From assembly GCF_011839805.1 (NCBI RefSeq), contig NZ_VWPY01000016.1, positions 1 to 64,000 on the forward strand: a stretch of 64,000 bases of DNA. The letters run 5' to 3'. This DNA comes from Kineococcus rubinsiae (GTDB lineage: Bacteria; Actinomycetota; Actinomycetes; Actinomycetales; Kineococcaceae). Below, piece after piece: positions 57,991-64,000 of the stretch. Each line of letters opens with the position of its first letter. The stretch's first letter is position 1. Made by a program: the position numbers and the translations under genes. The notes below the pieces were generated by a model. That model made no database searches. It was given only the letters and a program-made list of their open reading frames with translations, and was not told the origin of the DNA.

Positions 57991-59757
57991 TTGTCCGTCC
58001 CCACCGGAGCCCCGCCCACCCAGCCGGCCGGGCGTCCCCCGCTCGCCGCGCCGCTGCCCGAGCCCCGCGCGCCCCGCGCCGGCGACGAGGCGCCGCGGCC
58101 CGTGATCCTCACGGTCGACGACGACCCGGGCGTGGCCCGGGCCGTCGCGCGCGACCTGCGCCGCCGCTACGGCCGCACGCACCGCGTCGTGCGCGCCGAC
58201 TCGGGGCCCGAGGCCCTGGAGGTGCTGCAGGAGCTCGTCCTGCGGGGGCAGCAGGTCGCGGTGCTGCTGGCCGACCACCGGATGCCCGTCATGACCGGGG
58301 TCGAGTTCCTCGAGAAGGCCATGGACCTCGTCCCGGACGCCAAGCGGGTCCTGCTCACGGCCTACGCGGACACCGACGCCGCGATCCGCGCCATCAACGA
58401 CGTCGACCTCGACCGGTACCTGCTCAAGCCGTGGGACCCGCCGGAGGAGAACCTCTACCCGCCCCTGGACGAGCTCCTCGCCGACTGGGCCGCGCACGTG
58501 CGCCCACCCGTCGCCCGCCTCTCCGTCGTCGGGCACCAGTGGTCCGCGGACACCCAGGACGTCAAGGAGTTCCTCGCCCGCAACGGCATCCCCTACCGCT
58601 ACGTCGACGTCCGCTCGACCGAGGGGCACCGCCTGCTGGCGGTCGGCGGGCTGGCCGGGACGCCGGAGGTGCTGCCGGTCGCGTTCCTGCCCGACGGCAC
58701 GACCCTGCCGGCCGCGCGCCCGCGCGCCCTGGCCGAGCGCCTCGGGATCGCGACGACCGCGGGCGGCCCGTTCTACGACGTGGTCGTCGTCGGTGGCGGG
58801 CCGGCCGGCCTCGGGGCCGCGGTGTACGCCGCCAGCGAGGGGCTGCGCACCCTGCTCGTGGAGCGCTCCGCGACGGGCGGTCAGGCCGGGCAGAGCAGCC
58901 GCATCGAGAACTACCTCGGCTTCCCCCGCGGCGTCTCCGGCGCGGACCTCGCCCAGCGCGCCCGCGACCAGGCCACGCGGTTCGGCGTGGAGATCATCAC
59001 GACGGCCGAGTGCACGGGCGTCCACGCCACGGGCGACGGGCGCACCGTCGCCCTCGCCGACGGGACGTCGGTGGCCTGCCACGCCGTGGTGCTCGCGACG
59101 GGCGTCTCCTACTCGGCGCTCGCCGTGCCCGGCCTCGCCGAGTTCGCCGGCCGCGGCGTCTACCAGGGCGCGGGCGTGCACGAGGCGGTGAACTGCCGCG
59201 ACCAGGTCGTCCACGTCGTCGGGGCCGCGAACTCCGCCGGGCAGGCCGCGCTGCACTTCGCCAAGTTCGCCTCCGAGGTCGTGCTGCTCGTGCGCGGGGA
59301 CTCGCTGCGGCGCAGCATGAGCGAGTACCTCGTCGCGCGGATCGAGGCGGCCGAGAACATCCGCGTCCGCCTGTGCACCGAGATCGTCGGGGCCTCGGGC
59401 GACGGGCACCTGGAGCACCTCACCCTGCTGGACAAGGCCGCCGCGACGCACGAGACGGTCCCCGCGGAGTGGCTGTTCGTGTTCATCGGCGCGGCCCCGC
59501 GCACGGAGTGGCTGGGTGAGGCGTTCGCGCGCGACGAGAAGGGTTTCCTGCGCACGGGGCCCGACCTGCTCGACGCGGACGGCCGCCCGCCCGCGGGGTG
59601 GGGCGTGACCCGCGACCCGTACCTCCTGGAGTCCAGCCTCGCGGGTGTCTTCGTCGCCGGCGACGCCCGGGCCGCGTCCATCAAGCGGGTCGCCTCGGCG
59701 GTCGGCGAGGGCGCGCTGGCCGTGAGCTTCGTGCACCGCTACCTGGAGGGCCTGTGA
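57991..59757 (+). CDS. response-regulator receiver fused to thioredoxin-reductase-like flavoprotein
   Basis: This 588-residue protein has a receiver domain (ILTVDDDPGVARAV, phospho-acceptor D95 in LLADHRMPVMTG, Thr in LLTAYAD, Lys in YLLKPWD). A thioredoxin-like segment follows (residues about 165-245), then an FAD/NAD domain (DVVVVGGGPAGLGAAVYAAS, TGGQAGQSSRIENYLGFP, VHVVGAANSAGQAALHFAKF, VFVAGDARA). The CxxC of true thioredoxin reductases is absent: the site reads VHEAVNC. TTG 57991 has AGCGAGGAG upstream and TACTGT further up; the start is uncertain. It overlaps the kinase gene. Confidence 0.85.
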   Translation: MSVPTGAPPTQPAGRPPLAAPLPEPRAPRAGDEAPRPVILTVDDDPGVARAVARDLRRRYGRTHRVVRADSGPEALEVLQELVLRGQQVAVLLADHRMPVMTGVEFLEKAMDLVPDAKRVLLTAYADTDAAIRAINDVDLDRYLLKPWDPPEENLYPPLDELLADWAAHVRPPVARLSVVGHQWSADTQDVKEFLARNGIPYRYVDVRSTEGHRLLAVGGLAGTPEVLPVAFLPDGTTLPAARPRALAERLGIATTAGGPFYDVVVVGGGPAGLGAAVYAASEGLRTLLVERSATGGQAGQSSRIENYLGFPRGVSGADLAQRARDQATRFGVEIITTAECTGVHATGDGRTVALADGTSVACHAVVLATGVSYSALAVPGLAEFAGRGVYQGAGVHEAVNCRDQVVHVVGAANSAGQAALHFAKFASEVVLLVRGDSLRRSMSEYLVARIEAAENIRVRLCTEIVGASGDGHLEHLTLLDKAAATHETVPAEWLFVFIGAAPRTEWLGEAFARDEKGFLRTGPDLLDADGRPPAGWGVTRDPYLLESSLAGVFVAGDARAASIKRVASAVGEGALAVSFVHRYLEGL

Positions 59758-61241
59758 CCCTGCCCGGCGTCTGGCGCGACCCCCCGAGCGGGGCCGACGC
59801 CGCGGGGCTGCCTCCCGCGGCGCCGGACGCGGCCCGCGTCCCCGCGGCCGAGCTGCGGTCGCTGTTCCTGTTCGAGAGCCTCTCGGACAGCAAGCTGGAG
59901 TGGCTGTCCCGCAACGGGGAACGGCGCACCTACGCGGCGGACGCGGTGGTGTTCCGCGAGGGCGACCCGGCCGAGTGGCTGTTCCTGCTGCTGGAGGGCG
60001 AGATCTGCCTGCTGAAGTCGGTGGCGGGCCAGCAGGTGTCGCTCTCGACCTCCACGCACCGCGGCGCCTACGCGGGCGCCACCCGAGCCTTCGTCACCGA
60101 CGCGGACCACACCTACGCCAACACGATGAAGGCGCTGTCCGCCTCGAGCTTCTACCTGCTGCCCGCCGAGCACTTCGCCCGGTTCGTGCGCGGCGCCATG
60201 CCCATGGCGGTCCACCTGCTCGACGGGCTGTTCATCGGGATGCAGAACTCCGAGGCCACGATCCGGCAGCGGGAGCACCTGGCGCGGCTCGGAACCCTCT
60301 CCGCGGGGCTCGCGCACGAGCTGAACAACCCCGCCGCCGCGGCCGTGCGGGCGGCGGCCCAGCTCTCGGAGCCGCTGGCGGCCCTGGCCGGGTCCGCCGC
60401 GGCCTTCGCGCGCGTCAGCGCCGACGAGGACTTCCTCGCCCGCGCCGAGGCGGTGCGCGCGGACGCCGTCGCCCACGCCTGCACCGCGCCCGCGCTCGGG
60501 GCGCTGGACCGCGCCGACGCCGAGGACGAGGTCACCGACCTGCTGGAGGACGCCGACGTCGACGGCGCCCCCGAGGTCGCCGTCACCCTCGTGGGTTCCG
60601 GCCTCGACGCCGGCTGGGTCTCCGCTGCGCTGCAGCGGCTCGCGGGCCCCGCCCGGTCCGAGGCGTTCGCGTGGCTCGCCGCCGTGGTGGAGGCCGAGTC
60701 GCTGGCCCGCGAGATCGGCGACGCCACCGAGGCCATCTCCGCCCTGGTCGCCGCGGTGAAGGAGTACAGCTACCTCGACTCCTCCGCCGTGCAGGACGTC
60801 GACCTGCACGCGGGGCTGGACAGCACGCTGCGGATGCTGGCCCACAAGCTGCGGGGCATCACCGTGCAGCGGGACTTCGCCCCGGACCTGCCGCGCGTCA
60901 GCGCCTACGGCGCCGAGCTGAACCAGGTCTGGACGAACCTCCTGGACAACGCGGCCGCCGCGACGGGCGGCACGGGCACCGTGCGGCTGCGCACCTCGCA
61001 CGCGGCCGGCCGGGTCCGCGTCGAGATCGCCGACGACGGCCCGGGGATCCCACCCGAGGCCCAGCCCCGGGTGTTCGAGGCGTTCTTCACGACCAAGGGT
61101 CCGGGGGCCGGCACCGGCCTGGGCCTGGACAGCTCCCGGCGCATCGTGGAGGACCGCCACCACGGCAGCATCGGGTTCACGACCGGACCGGCCGGGACGA
61201 CGTTCGCCGTCGAGCTCCCGGTGCAGCAGGTCCTGCGGTGA
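59754..61241 (+). CDS. cyclic-nucleotide-binding-domain histidine kinase
   Basis: This 495-residue cytoplasmic sensor has a cNMP-binding-type domain at residues 35-150 (SLFLFESLSDSKLEWLSRNG, AVVFREGDPAEWLFLLLEGE). The kinase H-box is GTLSAGLAHELNNPAAAAV (H188). A long helical insert follows, then the ATPase domain (NQVWTNLLDNAAAA, EIADDGPGIPPEA, GTGLGLDSSRRIV). There is no membrane segment. It should phosphorylate the receiver of the upstream flavoprotein, whose stop its GTG 59754 overlaps. It may sense a nucleotide or redox state. The three-gene order with a UBP zinc finger is conserved in actinobacteria, as I recall. Confidence 0.88.
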   Translation: MTLPGVWRDPPSGADAAGLPPAAPDAARVPAAELRSLFLFESLSDSKLEWLSRNGERRTYAADAVVFREGDPAEWLFLLLEGEICLLKSVAGQQVSLSTSTHRGAYAGATRAFVTDADHTYANTMKALSASSFYLLPAEHFARFVRGAMPMAVHLLDGLFIGMQNSEATIRQREHLARLGTLSAGLAHELNNPAAAAVRAAAQLSEPLAALAGSAAAFARVSADEDFLARAEAVRADAVAHACTAPALGALDRADAEDEVTDLLEDADVDGAPEVAVTLVGSGLDAGWVSAALQRLAGPARSEAFAWLAAVVEAESLAREIGDATEAISALVAAVKEYSYLDSSAVQDVDLHAGLDSTLRMLAHKLRGITVQRDFAPDLPRVSAYGAELNQVWTNLLDNAAAATGGTGTVRLRTSHAAGRVRVEIADDGPGIPPEAQPRVFEAFFTTKGPGAGTGLGLDSSRRIVEDRHHGSIGFTTGPAGTTFAVELPVQQVLR

Positions 61242-61272
61242 CCGACCACCCCACCCCTCCGGAGGAGACGCC

Positions 61273-61563
61273 ATGACCTGCACGCACCTCGACACGATCG
61301 ACGTCACCCTCGCCCCCGGTACCGACGGCTGCGAGGAGTGCCTGGCCACGGGCGGCCGCTGGGTCCACCTGCGCATGTGCCAGGAGTGCGGCCACGTCGG
61401 CTGCTGCGACAACTCCCCGGGCAGGCACGCGACGGGCCACAACACCTCGACGAGCCACCCGGTCATCCGGAGCTTCGAGCCGGGCGAGGAGTGGTTCTGG
61501 TGCTACCCCGACGAGCTGGCGTTCGAGCTCGAGGACGTCCCGCCGGCGCCGTCGCACTCGTAG
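61273..61563 (+). CDS. UBP-type zinc finger protein
   Basis: This 96-residue protein is one UBP (ubiquitin-hydrolase-type) zinc finger. It has Cys/His ligands in MTCTHLD, GCEECLATGGRW, LRMCQECGHVGCCDNSPG and RHATGHN, and the WVHLRMC aromatic pattern of the fold. In eukaryotes this domain binds the free C-terminus of ubiquitin. In bacteria it is a stand-alone protein of unknown role, found next to this kinase/flavoprotein pair. GGAGGAG precedes ATG 61273, 31 bases after the kinase stop. Confidence 0.9.
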   Translation: MTCTHLDTIDVTLAPGTDGCEECLATGGRWVHLRMCQECGHVGCCDNSPGRHATGHNTSTSHPVIRSFEPGEEWFWCYPDELAFELEDVPPAPSHS

Positions 61564-61571
61564 CCGCCGGT

Positions 61572-62525
61572 TCAGGCCACCAGGTCGGGCACCGCGTCCG
61601 GGCGGTCGGCGGCGGCGCGCAGCAGGGCGCCGAGGACGGCGGCCGTCGGGGCGTCGGCGTCGCGGCCCGCGCGGGTCACGGCGTAGATGGAGCGCGCGGC
61701 CGGCGTCCCCGCGAGGGGGACGACGGCGAGGCCGGTGTGTCGCAGCGGGTGCGCGAGGCGGGGGAGCAGGGCGACGCCCGCCCCGGCGGCGACGAGGGCC
61801 GCGACGGCGTCCCACTCCCGGCAGTGGTGGCGGACGTCGGGGGCGAAGCCCGCCGAGGCGCACGCCCCCGAGGTGATCTGGGCGCACGCGTCGCTCGCGG
61901 GGGAGGAGACCCACGCCTCGTGCGCGAGCTCCTCCAGCGGGATCTCCGGCAGGTGCGCGCTCGGGTGCCCCGAGGGCAGCAGGGCGTCGAGGACGTCGGT
62001 GAGCAGGTCGACGCGGTGGTAGCGCGGGTCGTCGCGGCGCCGGGCGCCGTGCGTGTCGACCGCGACCACGACGTCCAGCTCGCCGGCGTCCAGGCCCGCG
62101 AGGGCGTCGTCGGGCTCCTTCTCGCGCACGAGCACCTCCAGGCCCGGGCGCTCGCGGCGCAGCCGGCCCAGGGCCGGGGCGACGACGGCCGCGATGGCCG
62201 TGGCCAGGGAGCCGACGCGGACCTCGCCGACCGTGCCGTCGGCGAACGCGGACAGGTCCGCGCGCGCGAGCTCCAGCTGGGCGGCCATCGCGTCCGCGTG
62301 GCGCAGCAGGACCCGCGCCTGCCCCGTCAGCCTGACGCCGCGGCCCTGCTTCTCCAGGAGGGGGACGTCGAGGTCGCGGGCCAGGCCGGCCAGCTGCTGC
62401 GAGACGGCGGACGGCGTGAGGTGCAGGGCGGCAGCGGTGGCAGCCACCGTGCCGCGCTGGTCGACCTCGCGCAGCAGGCGCACCCGGCGGAGATCGATCG
62501 TGAAGTTCCCGCTGTCGATTGACAT
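61572..62525 (-). CDS. LysR family transcriptional regulator
   Basis: This 317-residue regulator has a winged helix (RLLREVDQRGTVAATAAALH followed by LTPSAVSQQLAGLARDL) and a full-length LysR substrate domain (GEVRVGSLATAIAAVVAPAL). It is divergent from an EamA transporter, 49 bases apart, the classical layout for LysR control of an exporter. On its strand TAGAGT (62537-62532) lies six bases before ATG 62525, so its message is probably leaderless. I see no clear T-N11-A palindrome in the short gap. Confidence 0.9.
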   Translation of the reverse strand: MSIDSGNFTIDLRRVRLLREVDQRGTVAATAAALHLTPSAVSQQLAGLARDLDVPLLEKQGRGVRLTGQARVLLRHADAMAAQLELARADLSAFADGTVGEVRVGSLATAIAAVVAPALGRLRRERPGLEVLVREKEPDDALAGLDAGELDVVVAVDTHGARRRDDPRYHRVDLLTDVLDALLPSGHPSAHLPEIPLEELAHEAWVSSPASDACAQITSGACASAGFAPDVRHHCREWDAVAALVAAGAGVALLPRLAHPLRHTGLAVVPLAGTPAARSIYAVTRAGRDADAPTAAVLGALLRAAADRPDAVPDLVA

Positions 62526-62574
62526 GGCAGAACTCTAGCTGGACTGAAGGGTTTGCGAGGGGCACTCTGCAGAG

Positions 62575-63483
62575 GTGTCCCGCCGCGCCAGCCTCCTCTT
62601 CGCCGCCCTCGCCGTCGCCTGGGGCATCCCGTACCTCCTGATCAAGGTGGCCGGCGTCGAGCTCGCGCCGTCGACCCTCGTGCTGGCGCGCACCGCGCTG
62701 GCCGCCGTGCTGCTGCTGCCCCTGGCCCTGCTGCGCGGCCAGGTGGGGCCGGTGCTGCGGCGGTGGCGCCCCGTCCTCGCCTACGCCGTCGTCGAGATCG
62801 TCGTGCCGTGGTTCTTCCTGGCCCGCGCGGAGCAGGAGCTGCCCAGCTCGACCACGGGCCTGCTCATCGCGGCGGTGCCCCTGGTGGCCGTCCTCGTCGC
62901 CCTCGTCACGGGCCGCGCCGAGCGCCTCGGCGGGCGCGGCTGGCTCGGCCTGGCCGCCGGCACCGCGGGCGTGGCGGCGCTCGTCGGCCTCGACGTCCGC
63001 GGCTCCGACCTCGGCGCGGTCGCCGAGGTCGGTGTCGTCGTCCTCGGCTACGCCATCGGCCCGGCGCTGCTCGCGCGGTGGCTCGGCGACGTCGGGGGCC
63101 TCGGCGTCATGGCCGTCAGCGTGACGATGTCCGCGCTCCTCTACGTCCCCGTCGTGCTGCTGGGCCCGGGCCTGCCGACGGCGCTGCCCTCGACCCGCGT
63201 CCTGCTCTCCGTCGCCGTGCTCGCCGCGGTCTGCACCGCGGCCGCGTTCCTGCTGCTGTTCGCCCTCGTGGGCGAGCTCGGGCCCGTGCGCGCCCTGTCC
63301 GTCGTCTACGTGAACCCGCTCGTCGCGATCCTCGCGGGCGTGACGCTGCTCGGGGAGCGGATCAGCACCTGGACGGTCCTGGGCTTCGCGCTCGTCCTGG
63401 CCGGGTCGTTCCTCGTGACGCGCCCCGCCCGCGCGCGCAGCGCCGAGGGCGTCGTCCCGGCAGGTCGTACCGTGACCCCGTGA
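62575..63483 (+). CDS. EamA/DMT family transporter
   Basis: This 302-residue protein has ten hydrophobic helices in two EamA repeats (first with AVAWGIPYLLIKVAGVELAP, second ending VNPLVAILAGVTLLGERIS). YVNPLVA and the LGERIS end are hallmarks of the drug/metabolite exporters. It probably exports an amino acid, nucleoside or similar metabolite, under control of the divergent LysR. Its stop overlaps the start of the DNA glycosylase gene (GTGA). Confidence 0.9.
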   Translation: MSRRASLLFAALAVAWGIPYLLIKVAGVELAPSTLVLARTALAAVLLLPLALLRGQVGPVLRRWRPVLAYAVVEIVVPWFFLARAEQELPSSTTGLLIAAVPLVAVLVALVTGRAERLGGRGWLGLAAGTAGVAALVGLDVRGSDLGAVAEVGVVVLGYAIGPALLARWLGDVGGLGVMAVSVTMSALLYVPVVLLGPGLPTALPSTRVLLSVAVLAAVCTAAAFLLLFALVGELGPVRALSVVYVNPLVAILAGVTLLGERISTWTVLGFALVLAGSFLVTRPARARSAEGVVPAGRTVTP

Positions 63484-64000
63484 CCGTTCCCGCGCCGCGC
63501 GAGGCCGCCGAGGGCGACGCCCCGCTGGTGCGGCGCTGGCGCCCCGGACGCCCGGTCGCCGTGCACCGCACGCTGGCGGTCCTGCGCCGCGGCGGGGGCG
63601 ACCCGACCTACCGGCGCGAGCCGACCGGGGCGGTCTGGCGGGCCACGCACACGCCCGACGGGCCGGTGCTGCTGCGCATCGCCGCCGTGCCGGCGGACGC
63701 CGAGCTCGAGGCGCACGCCTGGGGCCCGGGCGCCGACTGGGCGCTGGACGGCGTGCCCGAGCTGTTCGGCGAGGGCGACACCACGGCCGCCGACTTCGTC
63801 CCGCTGCCCGAGCACCCCGCCCTCGTCGAGGCCTGGCGCGCGCACCCGCAGGAGCGGGTGCCCCGCACGCGCGCCGTCTTCGAGGCCCTGTCGGCGTCCG
63901 CGCTGGAGCAGGTCGTCACCGGCGTGGAGGCCTTCGCGGCCTGGCGCCGCCTCGTGCACCGCTTCGGCGACCCGGCCCCCGGCCCCGCGGGGCTGCTGCT
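63480..64000 (+). CDS. DNA-3-methyladenine glycosylase-type protein (partial, 3' end outside window)
   Basis: The 173 visible residues begin RRWRPGRPVAVHRTLAVLRR and contain GGGDPTYRREPTGAVWRATH, WGPGADWALDGVPELFGEGD and FEALSASALEQVVTGVEAFA followed by AWRRLVHRFGDPAPGPAGL. This is the N-terminal part of AlkA-type glycosylases; the helix-hairpin-helix and catalytic Asp would lie beyond the window edge. Such enzymes remove alkylated bases. GTG 63480 overlaps the EamA stop. Confidence 0.78.
   Translation, partial: MTVPAPREAAEGDAPLVRRWRPGRPVAVHRTLAVLRRGGGDPTYRREPTGAVWRATHTPDGPVLLRIAAVPADAELEAHAWGPGADWALDGVPELFGEGDTTAADFVPLPEHPALVEAWRAHPQERVPRTRAVFEALSASALEQVVTGVEAFAAWRRLVHRFGDPAPGPAGLL

Noticed and set aside
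56050-59736. Very long minus-strand open frame reaching far upstream of MoxR
   Set aside because: Only the part up to 57183 is MoxR. The rest lies opposite the flavoprotein gene, is Arg/Pro-rich and lacks family motifs; the GTG overlap at 57183 sets the true start.

Overview
The window is very GC-rich, with dense genes on both strands, many GTG starts, 4-base stop/start overlaps and a DUF222/HNH endonuclease. This points to an actinobacterium. A Kineococcus-like member of the Kineosporiaceae is my best guess from gene content, but that is inference. I saw no rRNA, tRNA, CRISPR array or intact insertion sequence.

Layout. 1-4.9 kb: a hypothetical gene, then a probable operon of an SDR, an MFS exporter and a TetR repressor behind an operator-promoter, then a GrpB-like gene. 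5.0-10 kb: a TetR divergent from an SDR, a two-subunit transketolase and a phosphofructokinase, which reads as a sugar or polyol catabolic unit; a decayed toxin-antitoxin-like remnant follows. 10-24.4 kb: mixed metabolic and regulatory genes, namely a beta-hydroxyacid dehydrogenase, an isochorismatase-like hydrolase, a two-component system, a secreted peptidase-like hydrolase, two TetR-controlled detoxification-type pairs (one each side of an SDR and an epoxide hydrolase), a GNAT, a histidine phosphatase, a nucleotidyltransferase, and DeoR and LacI regulators flanking a small unknown protein.

24.4-28 kb is the accessory patch. A truncated and frameshifted aldo/keto reductase fragment is followed by a two-gene module. 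The first gene encodes a coiled-coil/glycine-zipper membrane protein whose reading frame is interrupted. The second overlaps it by four bases and encodes a protein with an E...D...QxK nuclease-like pattern in its N-terminal half and hydrophobic glycine/alanine-rich segments after it. I know of no described function for this pair, and it is the best candidate for a new system.

28-37.8 kb: two nucleotide-sugar/SDR-type oxidoreductases, a TIGR03089-type protein, a large membrane protein, a methyltransferase, and a surface-glycan unit (GT2, GT4-methyltransferase fusion, flippase-like membrane protein). 37.9-47.9 kb: a divergon that I read as oxidative D-apiose/D-apionate catabolism. One arm carries FadR, an ApnL-like lactonase, an SDR and an ApnO-like oxidoisomerase. 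The other carries DUF2291, a sugar ABC transporter and an OiaC-like TIM-barrel protein. One perfect palindrome overlaps both -35 boxes.

48-64 kb: small hypothetical genes, the DUF222/HNH gene, SDRs with LysR and XRE regulators, a MoxR ATPase plus metallopeptidase/VWA operon, a three-gene redox-sensing operon (receiver-flavoprotein, cyclic-nucleotide-binding histidine kinase, UBP zinc finger), a LysR/EamA pair and the start of a DNA glycosylase. Across the window about ten genes carry a TAnnnT-like -10 box 6-7 bases before the start codon, which suggests widespread leaderless transcription.
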